Positions 1-9,832 of a DNA stretch of 64,000 nucleotides are shown in pieces. The translations under genes were made by a program, and so were the position numbers. Each line of letters begins with the position of its first letter. Within the stretch, counting starts at the first letter, position 1. The notes under the pieces were generated by a model that did not search any database, had not been told where the DNA came from, and saw nothing but the letters and a program-made list of their open reading frames with translations. Origin of the DNA: Erysipelotrichaceae bacterium (lineage in GTDB: Bacteria > Bacillota_I > Bacilli_A > Erysipelotrichales > Erysipelotrichaceae); NCBI GenBank assembly GCA_015058955.1, contig SVBJ01000006.1, forward strand, positions 27,437 to 91,436, read 5' to 3'.

Positions 1-1138
1 CGTCGCCAAGCTGAAGGAAACCGGTCACTCAACCATGGCCGTTACCGATGACGGCAGTGCCCATGGAAAGCTTCTGGGTGTTGTCACCAGCCGTGACTAC
101 CGACTTTCCAAGCTGTCAATGGATACAAAGGTAGAAGAGTTCATGACACCGTTTGAATCACTGGTTTACGGTGAAGAGGGCATAACCCTGTCAGAAGCCA
201 ATGATATCATCTGGGATCACAAGTTAAATACTCTGCCGGTTATCGACAAGGATCAGAGACTCTGTTACTTCATCTTCCGCAAGGACTATGATTCCCATAA
301 GGAAAACCCAAATGAACTTCTGGACCACAACAAGAGATATGTAGTAGGTGCCGGTATCAATACCAGAGACTACGAACAGAGAGTTCCGGCTCTGATCGAA
401 GCCGGGGCCGATGTTTTATGCATTGATTCTTCTGAAGGTTTTACCGTCTGGCAGCAGAGAACCATCAAGTGGATCAGAGACAACTATGGCGATACCGTTA
501 AGGTCGGCGCCGGCAATGTTGTCGATGAGGAAGGATTCCGCTTCCTGGTAAATGCCGGGGCTGACTTTGTCAAGATCGGCATCGGCGGCGGTTCCATTTG
601 CATTACCAGAGAAACCAAGGGCATAGGCCGCGGCCAGGCCACAGCCGTAATCGCCGTGGAAAAGGCCCGCAGAAAGTACTTTGAGGAAACCGGAATCTAT
701 GTTCCAATATGTTCAGACGGCGGCATCGTATATGACTACCACATTGCCCTGGCCTTAGCCATGGGTGCAGACTTCGTCATGCTGGGCCGTTACTTTGCCC
801 GCTTTGATGAATCACCGACCAACAAGCTGATGATCAACGGCAACTATGTCAAGGAATACTGGGGTGAGGGCAGCAACCGTGCCCGCAACTGGCAGAGATA
901 CGAAGCAGAAGGAAATCTGTCCTTTGAAGAAGGAGTAGACTCCTATGTACCTTATGCCGGTGCCCTGAAAGATAATGTAGTAGTTACCACAAATAAAATA
1001 AAGAGCACAATGTGCAACTGCGGAGCCATTACGATAAAGGACTTCCAGGAAAAAGCCAAACTGACGCTGGTATCCGCTACATCAATCGTAGAGGGCGGTG
1101 CCCACGACGTCATCGTCAAAAACAAGGATAACCACTAA
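1..1138 (+). CDS. guaB: IMP dehydrogenase, 5'-truncated by window edge
   Basis: Inosine-5'-monophosphate dehydrogenase oxidises IMP to XMP with NAD in the cytoplasm, the committed step of GMP synthesis. The frame is open at the left edge (codons start at base 2), so roughly the first quarter of a ~490-residue protein is missing and 378 residues are visible. They start inside the CBS-domain pair (about the first 100 visible residues) and continue into the TIM barrel. The catalytic loop reads [12 protein letters not shown], with the Cys encoded at 599-601; an SDGGI phosphate-site sequence and a flap containing QRY follow. An internal ATG at 35 is not the real start. The next purine gene, guaA, lies beyond the inverted tdh-kbl pair. 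Family assignment is secure; only the N-terminus is unseen. Confidence 0.95.
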   Translation, partial: VAKLKETGHSTMAVTDDGSAHGKLLGVVTSRDYRLSKLSMDTKVEEFMTPFESLVYGEEGITLSEANDIIWDHKLNTLPVIDKDQRLCYFIFRKDYDSHKENPNELLDHNKRYVVGAGINTRDYEQRVPALIEAGADVLCIDSSEGFTVWQQRTIKWIRDNYGDTVKVGAGNVVDEEGFRFLVNAGADFVKIGIGGGSICITRETKGIGRGQATAVIAVEKARRKYFEETGIYVPICSDGGIVYDYHIALALAMGADFVMLGRYFARFDESPTNKLMINGNYVKEYWGEGSNRARNWQRYEAEGNLSFEEGVDSYVPYAGALKDNVVVTTNKIKSTMCNCGAITIKDFQEKAKLTLVSATSIVEGGAHDVIVKNKDNH

Positions 1139-1142
1139 AAAA

Positions 1143-1172
1143 AGTCTGTCAGGATCAGCTGACAGGCTTTTT
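1143..1172. terminator. Bidirectional intrinsic terminator between guaB and kbl
   Basis: A 10-bp stem (AGTCTGTCAG / CTGACAGGCT, one G-U pair) with a 6-nt loop has T-runs on one side and A-runs on the other. It directly follows the guaB stop and abuts the kbl stop, so it can end both convergent transcripts. Confidence 0.85.
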
Positions 1173-1173
1173 C

Positions 1174-2370
1174 TTATGCAATGTTCATTTCTGCTCTGAC
1201 TTCTTCAAAGCATTTTACGACGAAATCAATGTCTTCTTTAGTATGGTTGGCACAGACCTGGGTACGGATCCTGGCTTTGCCCTTAGGAACCACAGGGTAG
1301 GAGAAGGCGACGACATAGACACCTTTTTCCACCATTCTTCTGGCAAATTCAGCGGTCAGCTTTTCGTCATAGAACATTACAGGTACACATGGATGAACTC
1401 CCGGAATGACATCGAAACCTTTTTCCACCAGAAGCTTGCGGTAATAGGAAGTGATTTCTTCCAGATGGTCTCTTAAGGCTGTGCTTTCCTGCAGCATTCT
1501 GAACATTTCCAGGGAACCTCCGACAATGGCCGGAGCTACGGTGTTGGAGAACAGATAAGGACGGCTGCGCTGTCTTAACAGATCAATGATCTCCTTACGT
1601 CCGGAAGTATATCCCCCTGAGGCACCGCCCAGAGCTTTGCCCAAGGTTCCGGTAATGATGTCGACACGGCCCATTACGTCACAGTATTCCTGGGTTCCCC
1701 AGCCGTGTTTTCCGACAAATCCGACGGCGTGGGAATCATCTACCATTACCAGAGCGCTGTATTTGTCAGCCAGATCGCATATTCCCTTAAGATTGGCAAT
1801 TATGCCATCCATGGAGAAAACGCCGTCTGTGGCAATCAACTTGATCCTGGCACCGTTATTATCAGCTTCGATCAGCTTTGCTTCCAGATCCTCCATGTTG
1901 TTATTGAGGTAACGGTATCTCTTGGCCTTGCACAGACGGACACCGTCAATTATGGAAGCATGGTTGAGTTCGTCGGAAATGACGGCATCTTCAGCAGTAA
2001 GGATCGTTTCAAACAGACCGCCGTTGGCATCGAAACAGGATGAATAGAGGATGGTGTCATCAGTCTGCAGGAACCTGGAGATTTCCTTTTCCAGTTGCTT
2101 GTGAATGTCCTGGGTCCCGCAGATGAAACGTACGGAAGCCAGACCGTATCCTCTTTCGTCATAAGTCTTCTTGGCTGCTTCAATGATCCTTTCGTTATCA
2201 CCCAGACCCAGGTAGTTGTTGGAACACATGCATAGCAGTTTCGGACCATCTTCCAGCTGAACATGGGCGTTCTGCGGGGTATTCATGATAAGTTCGCCCT
2301 TAAACAGACCAGACTGTCTGATGTCTTCAACCTGCTGATAGTAGTGATTCAGTATTTCCTTTTTGTTCAT
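1174..2370 (-). CDS. kbl: Glycine C-acetyltransferase (2-amino-3-ketobutyrate CoA ligase)
   Basis: PLP-dependent alpha-oxoamine synthase that cleaves 2-amino-3-ketobutyrate with CoA to glycine and acetyl-CoA, the second step of threonine degradation. The protein has 398 residues, the usual family length. The PLP lysine lies in [14 protein letters not shown], and the aspartate/histidine site in [13 protein letters not shown]. The ATG at 2370 has an AGGAGAG ribosome binding site that overlaps the stop codon of the upstream tdh gene, so the two are translationally adjacent in one operon (tdh first). Neighbours and sequence agree; other oxoamine synthases such as BioF are much less likely given tdh. 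Confidence 0.95.
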   Translation of the reverse strand: MNKKEILNHYYQQVEDIRQSGLFKGELIMNTPQNAHVQLEDGPKLLCMCSNNYLGLGDNERIIEAAKKTYDERGYGLASVRFICGTQDIHKQLEKEISRFLQTDDTILYSSCFDANGGLFETILTAEDAVISDELNHASIIDGVRLCKAKRYRYLNNNMEDLEAKLIEADNNGARIKLIATDGVFSMDGIIANLKGICDLADKYSALVMVDDSHAVGFVGKHGWGTQEYCDVMGRVDIITGTLGKALGGASGGYTSGRKEIIDLLRQRSRPYLFSNTVAPAIVGGSLEMFRMLQESTALRDHLEEITSYYRKLLVEKGFDVIPGVHPCVPVMFYDEKLTAEFARRMVEKGVYVVAFSYPVVPKGKARIRTQVCANHTKEDIDFVVKCFEEVRAEMNIA

Positions 2371-2384
2371 CTTTTTTTACTCTC

Positions 2385-3446
2385 CTAATCATTTATGTGC
2401 GTCCAGTCCATGACAATCTTGCCGGACATTCCTGAAATCATCTTTTCAAAGCCCTGACGGTAGTCACGGACATCGATCCTGTCAGTTATGATGTCTCTGA
2501 TGTTAAGCCCGGCTTCGATCATGGTGGTCATGCTGTACCAGGTATCCCAGACCTTGCGTCCATAGATTCCCTTAAGTGAAAGACCGTTGAAGATGACGGT
2601 TTCCAGATCAACTCTGGTATCGTTCTCCTGTAAGCCCAGCAGGGCGATCTTGCCGCCGTGCTTCATGTTGCGGATCATGGAATCCAGGGCATTAGGTGAA
2701 CCGGACATCTCCAGTCCGACGTCAAACCCTTCGCTCATGCCCAGCTCTTTCATGACGTCTTCCAGCTTTTCCTGCTTAAGGTTGACAGTTCTGGTGGCTC
2801 CCAGCTTTGCAGCCAGATCCAGACGGTACTGATTGAAGTCGGTAATGACCACATGTCTGGCCCCGGCAAACTTGACAATGGCTGCAGCCATGCAGCCGAT
2901 TGGACCGGCACCGGTGATCAGAACGTCTTCACCCAATACGTTGTAGGAAAGGGCAGTATGAGTGGCATTGCCAAACGGGTCAAAGATCGAGTACAGTTCC
3001 TCCTCAATTGATTCCTTGCATGGCCAGACATTGACATATGGAATTACCAGATATTCGGCAAAGGCCCCGTTGCGGTTGACGCCGATGCCCTTGGCATTCC
3101 GGCAGTTTTCCCTGTGACCTTCCAGGCAGTTACGGCACTTGCCGCAGGTGATGTGGCCTTCACCGGATACCAGATCTCCCGGCTTGAAACCGCGGGCACC
3201 CGGTCCGGCTTCCACGATCTCACCGACAAATTCATGACCGATCGTCAGCCCTAAAGGAACGGTATTCTGAGCCCATCTGTTCCATTGCCAGATATGGACA
3301 TCAGTACCGCAGATGGCGGTTTTATGGATCTTGATCTTGACGTCATTGGTACCCAGCTTTGGTATTTCCACCTGCTGCATCCACAGACCTTCTTCAGGCT
3401 TTGACTTCACCAGAGCCCACATCATTCCGTCTTTTTTCTTTTCCAT
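2385..3446 (-). CDS. tdh: L-threonine 3-dehydrogenase
   Basis: Zinc-dependent medium-chain dehydrogenase that oxidises threonine to 2-amino-3-ketobutyrate with NAD, feeding Kbl encoded 14 bp downstream. The protein has 353 residues. Visible features are the catalytic-zinc Cys in [22 protein letters not shown], the four-Cys structural zinc loop [15 protein letters not shown], and the Rossmann glycine motif [11 protein letters not shown]. The frame is open 30 codons further upstream, but I chose the ATG at 3446 because an AGGAGG ribosome binding site lies 8 bp before it (3455-3460) and the family N-terminus begins there. The pair converts threonine to glycine and acetyl-CoA. Confidence 0.95.
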   Translation of the reverse strand: MEKKKDGMMWALVKSKPEEGLWMQQVEIPKLGTNDVKIKIHKTAICGTDVHIWQWNRWAQNTVPLGLTIGHEFVGEIVEAGPGARGFKPGDLVSGEGHITCGKCRNCLEGHRENCRNAKGIGVNRNGAFAEYLVIPYVNVWPCKESIEEELYSIFDPFGNATHTALSYNVLGEDVLITGAGPIGCMAAAIVKFAGARHVVITDFNQYRLDLAAKLGATRTVNLKQEKLEDVMKELGMSEGFDVGLEMSGSPNALDSMIRNMKHGGKIALLGLQENDTRVDLETVIFNGLSLKGIYGRKVWDTWYSMTTMIEAGLNIRDIITDRIDVRDYRQGFEKMISGMSGKIVMDWTHIND

Positions 3447-3629
3447 CAGAAAGACCTCCTGTATTATGATATTTTTTGATTCTTCTGATTTTATTGTATA
3501 ACATTTCAGGATGTTTATGCTTACTAAAAACAACACTTGAACATTTAATGAGATTTTTTGAAAAATATCTGTTATTGAAAAATCATTGGTGCTAAAATTT
3601 ACTTAATTATTTTTTGGGAGGAAGATCTT

Positions 3630-4607
3630 ATGTCAAATGTCAGACCGGAAAACATGGAAAGAATCACCAATGCCCAGCTGGCCAATGCCTTCATTGAAGA
3701 ACAGGTAAAGGCCCTGAAACAGCAGATCGGTGATAAGAAGGTATTACTGGCCTTATCTGGCGGTGTTGATTCATCAGTAGTAGCCGCCTTGCTGATAAAG
3801 GCTGTAGGCAATCAGCTGGTTTGTGTTCATGTAAATCATGGACTGTTAAGAAAAGGAGAACCGGAACAGGTAATCCAGGTTTTCAGAAACCAGATGTCTG
3901 CCAATCTCATCTATGTTGACGCCGTTGACCGTTTCCTGGATAAACTGGCCGGAGTTAACAATCCGGAGCAGAAGAGAAAGATCATCGGTGCTGAATTCAT
4001 CAGAGTCTTTGAAGAAGAAGCCAGAAAGCTGGACGGAATTGAATTTTTGGCTCAGGGAACCATTTACCCTGATATCCTGGAAAGCGGACCGGTCAAGGCT
4101 CACCACAATGTCGGCGGTCTGCCTGATGATCTGAAGTTCGAACTGGTTGAACCGGTTAAGCTGTTGTTTAAGGATGAAGTCAGACAGGTCGGACTGGCTC
4201 TGGGCTTACCTGAAAGCATGGTATTCAGACAGCCTTTCCCAGGACCGGGATTAGGTGTAAGATGCCTGGGTGCCATCACCAGAGACAGACTGGAAGCCGT
4301 CAGAGAATCTGATGCCATTTTAAGAGAAGAATTCCACAATGCCGGACTGGAAGGAAAGGTCTGGCAGTATTTCACCATCGTTCCAGATCTGAAGTCAGTC
4401 GGAATCAGAGACAACGTCAGATGCGAACAGTGGCCTGTCATCTTAAGAGCAGTAAATACCCGTGATGCCATGAGCGCTACCATCGAAGAGATCCCTTATT
4501 CAGTTCTCAAGAAGATCACGGAAAGGATCTTAAGTGAAGTAGATGGTGTCAACAGAGTCCTCTATGACATCACACCAAAGCCTACCGGCACCATTGAATG
4601 GGAATAA
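3630..4607 (+). CDS. guaA: GMP synthase, ATP-pyrophosphatase subunit only (no glutaminase domain)
   Basis: Amidates XMP to GMP through an adenylyl-XMP intermediate. The 325 residues contain only the synthetase half: the PP-loop LLALSGGVDSSVVAALL (about residues 41-57), the GTIYPDILES and HHNVGGLPDDLKF segments, and the dimerisation domain ending GTIEWE. Ordinary bacterial GuaA is ~510-525 residues with an N-terminal class I glutamine amidotransferase; here a GGGAGG ribosome binding site sits just before the ATG and the 180 bases upstream to tdh hold no such domain. So this is a genuine short subunit, resembling the archaeal split enzyme. It must use free ammonia or a glutaminase partner encoded elsewhere. 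Identity is sure; the ammonia source is unknown. Confidence 0.92.
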   Translation: MSNVRPENMERITNAQLANAFIEEQVKALKQQIGDKKVLLALSGGVDSSVVAALLIKAVGNQLVCVHVNHGLLRKGEPEQVIQVFRNQMSANLIYVDAVDRFLDKLAGVNNPEQKRKIIGAEFIRVFEEEARKLDGIEFLAQGTIYPDILESGPVKAHHNVGGLPDDLKFELVEPVKLLFKDEVRQVGLALGLPESMVFRQPFPGPGLGVRCLGAITRDRLEAVRESDAILREEFHNAGLEGKVWQYFTIVPDLKSVGIRDNVRCEQWPVILRAVNTRDAMSATIEEIPYSVLKKITERILSEVDGVNRVLYDITPKPTGTIEWE

Positions 4608-4619
4608 TTATGAGATTTT

Positions 4620-4641
4620 AAGCCACTTCGGTGGCTTTTTT
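4620..4641 (+). terminator. Intrinsic terminator after guaA
   Basis: Stem AAGCCAC / GTGGCTT closed by a stable TTCG tetraloop and followed by a T-run, 12 bases after the guaA stop. Confidence 0.92.
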
Positions 4642-4677
4642 GTATTATTATGGAAATATAGAACATGAGGTATCAAT

Positions 4678-7600
4678 ATGGGAAAAGCACCGGTCAGGAA
4701 AGTACTGGCAGTCAGAAAGTTTACGGACAGAGACGAACCGAGAGCCGCCTTCAACAGGATATTTGAAGATGCCCAGAGGCATACAGATGAGTTCAACGTG
4801 CTGATGTTTTACGGTATCGGTGGTTTTGGAAAAACCAGATTGATCAATGAACTGTCAAAGCAGCTAGATAAATATAATTCAGATAATGAAGATCTTAATA
4901 AGATCGCACATGTTACCTATGACTTTTCCCGCGGTACGGAAAAGATGTTTGTTCTGGAAAAACTGAGATTCCTGTTAAAAAAGCAGGGGCTTTCATTCCC
5001 TTATTCCGATGCCCTGGAAGCTGCCTACAACATCAAGTGCGGCAATCCGGTCTACAAGACGGCCAGTGAAAAAGACCTCATTGACAATCCGATGATCTCC
5101 ATCGTGGCTAAATTCATTCCAGGTGCTTCCGGACTGTTATCAACCCTGAAAACAGGTAAGACCATAATGGAGGAAACCTCAAAGTACTATAAGAAGATTG
5201 AAAGAATGTGGAATGTTGACCAGCAGAAACTGGACAGGGAAATAAAGAACATCGGTTCACTGGAAGTCAATGAACTTGAAGAAAAGGCATCATATTATTT
5301 TGCTCAGGATCTGATCAGCAATACTGAATCGGTAGCAGATGATTTCCGTCTGCCGGTCGTCATATTCCTGGATACCTATGAGGAACTGGTAAATTCATAT
5401 AAGGCCATTGACTATGCCGGGGCTTATGATGTCTGGTTAAGAGATGACATCATCAAGACCGTTCCCGGTGTCATGTGGGTAATCGGCGGCAGGGAAAGAC
5501 TGAAATGGGAAGAGGAAGACAGCTTCTGGGTCGGGGCCATTGAACAGCATGAACTGGGCGATCTATCCCGAGATGATTCCTTTGACTTTCTCAGAACAGC
5601 CGGTATTCCGGAAGAACTGCTGGAAGATATTTACAGCGTAACCGGCGGTACGCCTCTTTTCCTTGACCTCAATGTCACTACCTACTATGAGCTTCTGGCT
5701 GCCGGAAAGGAAATAACCAGGAAATCGTTCGGTACTTCCAAGGAGCAGGTAATAGAGAGATTTTTAAGATACATGAACCCTGATGATCAGTACATTGCCA
5801 AACTGCTGGCGGTATTGGAAAACTGGAGCGATGAGGAAGCCGAGACGATCGGAATGGAAACTCTACCGGTATTTTACAGGGAAAACTACAATGCCTTTAT
5901 TGAGCATACCATCATAATCAAGGACAATGATCAGCGCTACTACATGCACCAGCAGGTCAGAAAGGTTATTCTTGATGCTGCCAGAAACAGCAATTCGGAA
6001 ATGGTAAACAACATATTCGTTGAAAAGATAAAGTATCTGTGCAAGCAGGATTATAAGAACATGGATCCTAACCGGAAGTTTGCGCTTGCTAAGGATGTAG
6101 TTTCAGTATTCAGCCAGGCCGGTTTTGATAACAGTACTTTCAGTATGATGTTCAGGGAATTCTATGACCTTTCGGCATCGTTCTTCCGGGAAAACTCATA
6201 CAGTCGTCTATATGAGATCTATAAAACACTTTATCAGTGCGTAAGCAGATCCTGTACGTCCTATTATTCAGTGTCATATAACTATGCAATGGGCTGTAAG
6301 AATTACAATACTCATCCTGACTATCAGAAACTTCTGGAAGACGGGCTTAAAGCCATCAATAACTCAATTGCCAGCATCACAAACAAGGACACTTCTGTTG
6401 CGGCTATAAAGAAACTTGTCAGAGCCAACGACGTAAAGGCCTCCATACTGCAGAAACTGAGAAGAGAAGAGGAAGCACTGACTCTGTATAAGGACAGCTA
6501 TGATGCAATATACAAAACAGCCGGTGCCAACAGCTTTGAAGCAATGCGGCTGCTCAACAACATGGCCATCGTTTACCAGAAAAGAGGGGAATACGGGAAA
6601 GCCAGTGAATTATTCATTGAGGTATACCAAAGAGCTGCTGAAACACTTGGCCCGGAAAACCGCTATACGTTAAAGAGCATGTACGGTGTAGCCAGCAGTT
6701 ATACAGACACCGGGGATTATGAAAATGCCCTGAAATGGCACCGTGACTGTTACCGGCTCAGGGAGAAAAACTTCGGTCGCAGCGACGGGGACACATTGCT
6801 GTCGCTTAAGGCCTGTGCCAGTACATACTACAATCTGGAAATGTATGACAAAGCCATTGAATGCTACCAGCAGCTGCTTGAGGACTGTGACGGTAAATAT
6901 GAAGGAAATGATTACGTCTTTATGTACAGATATGGGATGGCCTGCCTGAAAACCGGTGATCACTTCAAAGCACAGAATGTCTTCCAGCTGTACTACGATA
7001 AATATGCTGAATACTATGGCGAGAGTGGTGAAAGAACTCTTTATGCAATTGATGATATTCTGTACGCATACCGTGATGACAATCCGGAAAAGGCGCTCAA
7101 TGAGGGTTTGAAACGTCTTCAGCAGTGGAAGGAAAGGTATGGAGCTGACAGTGAAATGTATGAAAGAGCTCTGTATAATTCGGCGCTTGATCATGCAGCC
7201 ATGAGAGATCACGAAACTGCGGTTAACTATCTGAAGCTTGCCCGTGAAAAGAGTGATGTTCTTTACGGAACAGATTCAAGACACTCCATGAGCATTGCTT
7301 TTGCCATGGGTGTATGCTACTTCTGGCTTGAGGAATTCAGAAAGGCTCTGGAAGTAAATACTGAATACTGGACATACAGTCTGAACAATGATGGTACACT
7401 GTCTCTGAAATCACTTGATGTACTGGAAAACATGTGTGATGATCTGGTCTTCATGGGTAATTACAGGCAGCGGAGCCTGTGTCAGAAAAACCTGCTGAAT
7501 AATTACCGTTATAAAAACAGTACTTATTACCATCTGCAGTTTGCCCTGGCTTATTCATACCTCAAAACAGAAAGATACAGTGATTGTCTTGAATGTCTGA

Positions 7601-7827
7601 AAAATGTTTATGAGAATAAAGACAGATTACTGACAGAATATGAAGTAATGAATCATTATGAAGAACTTGGACAGCAACACGGTAAGCTTTCAATGATAAC
7701 TGACTGTGAGCTGACAATGCTGTGGGAAATATCCCAGTTCCTTGAAGGAATGGATGAAGAACTGTACAGGTTCTATCATGATGCTCTTACCGTACGTGAG
7801 AAAGTAATCTCCGCTTTTCCACAGTAA
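4678..7827 (+). CDS. STAND-type P-loop NTPase with C-terminal TPR array
   Basis: A 1049-residue predicted cytoplasmic protein. The N-terminal third is a P-loop ATPase of the STAND/AAA kind: Walker A GIGGFGKT at residues 46-53, a Walker B-like strand VVIFLDTYEEL near residue 230, and a sensor-like arginine in WVIGGRERL near 280. The P-loop starts so early that there is no room for an N-terminal effector domain. From about residue 560 on there are TPR repeats of the 42-residue kinesin-light-chain type (for example MAIVYQKRGEYGKASELF with LGPEN.TLKSM). Such architectures are signal-sensing switches in defence, development or transcription control, but the role here is unknown. It stands alone between terminators, with a GAGG ribosome binding site before the ATG. 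The next gene (lipoprotein) is 75 bp away. Confidence 0.75.
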   Translation: MGKAPVRKVLAVRKFTDRDEPRAAFNRIFEDAQRHTDEFNVLMFYGIGGFGKTRLINELSKQLDKYNSDNEDLNKIAHVTYDFSRGTEKMFVLEKLRFLLKKQGLSFPYSDALEAAYNIKCGNPVYKTASEKDLIDNPMISIVAKFIPGASGLLSTLKTGKTIMEETSKYYKKIERMWNVDQQKLDREIKNIGSLEVNELEEKASYYFAQDLISNTESVADDFRLPVVIFLDTYEELVNSYKAIDYAGAYDVWLRDDIIKTVPGVMWVIGGRERLKWEEEDSFWVGAIEQHELGDLSRDDSFDFLRTAGIPEELLEDIYSVTGGTPLFLDLNVTTYYELLAAGKEITRKSFGTSKEQVIERFLRYMNPDDQYIAKLLAVLENWSDEEAETIGMETLPVFYRENYNAFIEHTIIIKDNDQRYYMHQQVRKVILDAARNSNSEMVNNIFVEKIKYLCKQDYKNMDPNRKFALAKDVVSVFSQAGFDNSTFSMMFREFYDLSASFFRENSYSRLYEIYKTLYQCVSRSCTSYYSVSYNYAMGCKNYNTHPDYQKLLEDGLKAINNSIASITNKDTSVAAIKKLVRANDVKASILQKLRREEEALTLYKDSYDAIYKTAGANSFEAMRLLNNMAIVYQKRGEYGKASELFIEVYQRAAETLGPENRYTLKSMYGVASSYTDTGDYENALKWHRDCYRLREKNFGRSDGDTLLSLKACASTYYNLEMYDKAIECYQQLLEDCDGKYEGNDYVFMYRYGMACLKTGDHFKAQNVFQLYYDKYAEYYGESGERTLYAIDDILYAYRDDNPEKALNEGLKRLQQWKERYGADSEMYERALYNSALDHAAMRDHETAVNYLKLAREKSDVLYGTDSRHSMSIAFAMGVCYFWLEEFRKALEVNTEYWTYSLNNDGTLSLKSLDVLENMCDDLVFMGNYRQRSLCQKNLLNNYRYKNSTYYHLQFALAYSYLKTERYSDCLECLKNVYENKDRLLTEYEVMNHYEELGQQHGKLSMITDCELTMLWEISQFLEGMDEELYRFYHDALTVREKVISAFPQ

Positions 7828-7902
7828 TTAAAGTGTTTTTAAGAAGTTTTTAAAGACCTGGAAGCGTGATTATTGTAGAATGATAACACGAGGTATTAAA
7901 AA

Positions 7903-8352
7903 ATGAAGAAATTGGTTATTATGGTCATACTGCTGCTGACGGTTCTGACAGGATGCGGTCAGATTGTTGTGGCCAATGATAATGAGATAAAAATAGCAGT
8001 AAAGAACAGTACCGACGCTGACATCAGAACCATGGTAATGTGCTATTGCGTTAATGAGGAACCTTTAGGTGTCATGCGGTTTAATGCGATTGATGAAAGT
8101 GTTCTGAAGGGAATTCACAGTTTCATGTTTGATGAAAATAGTTTTCCGGAAGGATGTGAAAGAGAAAATCTTTCGTTTAACATCCTGTTGCTGGATTATG
8201 TCGGGTTTGACATCTATGAATCCGTTGATCCTCAGCATGCCAGGGAAACCAATGACATATACATTGACAAGCGGGAATACGGTAAAGTCTATTATTATGA
8301 ACTGACCGGCAGTTTTGAGGAAGGATTTCAGCTGACGGAGATGAAAAAGTAA
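7903..8352 (+). CDS. Putative lipoprotein, uncharacterised
   Basis: A 149-residue protein I do not recognise. It begins with a signal peptide and lipobox: a Lys-Lys start, a hydrophobic run, then LTGC with the lipidated Cys at residue 18. It should therefore be anchored on the outer face of the membrane. The rest is acidic and mixed alpha/beta with no known motif. A good promoter-like TAGAAT lies just upstream and the ATG is preceded by CGAGGTATTAAAAA, so it is probably transcribed separately from the NTPase gene 75 bp upstream. It ends in its own terminator. Location is well supported by the lipobox; function is open. Confidence 0.7.
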   Translation: MKKLVIMVILLLTVLTGCGQIVVANDNEIKIAVKNSTDADIRTMVMCYCVNEEPLGVMRFNAIDESVLKGIHSFMFDENSFPEGCERENLSFNILLLDYVGFDIYESVDPQHARETNDIYIDKREYGKVYYYELTGSFEEGFQLTEMKK

Positions 8353-8367
8353 AAAAACAACATAATT

Positions 8368-8395
8368 GACTCCTTTGGGGGTCTTTTATTTTTTT
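8368..8395 (+). terminator. Intrinsic terminator after lipoprotein gene
   Basis: Stem GACTCC / GGGGTC (one G-U pair), TTTG loop, then a long T-rich tail, 16 bases after the stop codon. Confidence 0.8.
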
Positions 8396-8440
8396 AATGT
8401 GCTAGAATGAAATTGAACAATTAATGTCAAGAGGTATTAA

Positions 8441-9793
8441 ATGAACAGTTACGTACAGCAAGTCATTAATGACGTAAAAGAAAAAAACTCTAATGAACCA
8501 GAATTCATCCAGGCTGTTGAAGAACTGCTGACATCGCTTTCACCGGTAGTTGACCAGCATCCTGAATATGAAAAAGCCGATCTGCTGCACAGAATGGTTG
8601 AACCTGAAAGAATGTTTACCTTCCGTGTTGTCTGGACAGATGATGAGGGCAGGGTTCATACCAATAAAGGATGGAGATGTCAGTTTAACGGAGCCATCGG
8701 TCCTTATAAGGGCGGCTTGAGATTCCAGCCGAATGTCTGTGACAGCATCATCAAATTCCTGGCCTTTGAACAGACCTTTAAAAACAGTCTGACCGGTCTG
8801 CCGATCGGAGGAGGAAAGGGCGGTTCTGACTTTGATCCAAGCGGCAAGTCAGATGCTGAAATCATGAGATTCTGTCAGAGCTACATGACAGCCTTATACC
8901 GTTTCATCGGACCAGATGTAGACGTACCAGCTGGTGATATGGGTGTAGGTGCCAGAGAGATCGGTTATCTGTTTGGCCAGTACAGAAGGATTAAGCAGAA
9001 TTTTGAAAACGGCGTACTTACCGGCAAAGGATTAAGCTATGGCGGTTCTCTGATCCGTCCGGAAGCAACCGGTTACGGTGCCATCTATTACCTGTGTGAA
9101 GTATTGCGACACGAGCATGACACTATCAAGGGTAAGAGAATCGGTGTTTCAGGGTACGGTAACGTTGCCTGGGGCATCATGAAGAAAGCTGCTCAGTTAG
9201 GAGCAAAGGTCACATATTTCTCCGGACCGGATGGCTACATTCATGACGAAGACGGTGTCATTACTGAAGAAAAGCTCAACTACATTCTGGAAATGAGACA
9301 GAATGACCCGATGCACTGCCGCAGCTATGCGGAAAAGTTCAACTGTGAATTCGTTGAAGGCGAAAAATTCTGGGGTATCAGTGATGTCGACATCTACATG
9401 CCGGCAGCAACCCAGAATGATGTAGACATCAACAGCGCCAGAAAGATTGCCCAGTCAGGTGTCAGGTATTACATTGAGGTAGCCAACATGCCTACCACCA
9501 ATGAAGCACTGAATTTCCTGGCCAATCAGTCCCACATCATTGTCGCTCCTAGCAAGGCTGTCAATGCCGGTGGTGTCGGAGTTTCTGCCCTGGAAATGTC
9601 GCAGAACTCTGAAAGACTGCAGTGGACCAAGGAAGACGTTGACGATCAGTTAAGAAGAATGATGGTCAACATTCATGAAACATCAGTAAATGCTGCCAGA
9701 CAGTATGGCCTAGGCTATAATCTGATTGCCGGAGCCAATATCGCCGGGTTCATGAAGGTCGCTGATGCCATGCTGGCTCAGGGCATATTCTAA
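8441..9793 (+). CDS. gdhA: NADP-type glutamate dehydrogenase
   Basis: Interconverts 2-oxoglutarate plus ammonia and glutamate. The 450 residues match the hexameric bacterial/fungal GdhA length. Motifs seen are GPYKGGLRF (substrate lysine), LPIGGGKGGSDFDP with the catalytic lysine, and VSGYGNVAWG for the nucleotide. The ATG is preceded by AAGAGGTATTAA, a ribosome binding site style repeated in this window. A promoter-like TAGAAT lies ~35 bases upstream and a terminator follows, so the gene is likely monocistronic. It is the only ammonia-assimilation gene visible here, of interest because guaA in this window lacks a glutaminase domain. NADP rather than NAD preference is inferred from family resemblance. 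Confidence 0.95.
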   Translation: MNSYVQQVINDVKEKNSNEPEFIQAVEELLTSLSPVVDQHPEYEKADLLHRMVEPERMFTFRVVWTDDEGRVHTNKGWRCQFNGAIGPYKGGLRFQPNVCDSIIKFLAFEQTFKNSLTGLPIGGGKGGSDFDPSGKSDAEIMRFCQSYMTALYRFIGPDVDVPAGDMGVGAREIGYLFGQYRRIKQNFENGVLTGKGLSYGGSLIRPEATGYGAIYYLCEVLRHEHDTIKGKRIGVSGYGNVAWGIMKKAAQLGAKVTYFSGPDGYIHDEDGVITEEKLNYILEMRQNDPMHCRSYAEKFNCEFVEGEKFWGISDVDIYMPAATQNDVDINSARKIAQSGVRYYIEVANMPTTNEALNFLANQSHIIVAPSKAVNAGGVGVSALEMSQNSERLQWTKEDVDDQLRRMMVNIHETSVNAARQYGLGYNLIAGANIAGFMKVADAMLAQGIF

Positions 9794-9798
9794 AGAAA

Positions 9799-9828
9799 TA
9801 AAGTTTTCCTTATCGGAAAACTTTTTTT
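9799..9828. terminator. Terminator between convergent gdhA and cls
   Basis: Nine-bp stem AAGTTTTCC / GGAAAACTT at 9801-9823 followed by T's, immediately before the stop codon of the convergent cardiolipin synthase gene. Confidence 0.85.
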
Positions 9829-9832
9829 GTGA

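Noticed and set aside
3447..3536. Longer N-terminus for threonine dehydrogenase
   Set aside because: The extra 30 codons lie upstream of a strong AGGAGG site and are not part of the family N-terminus.
6670..7212. 180-codon minus-strand frame
   Set aside because: It is the antisense shadow of the TPR part of the STAND NTPase, with Phe/Ile/Val-rich composition and no start signals.
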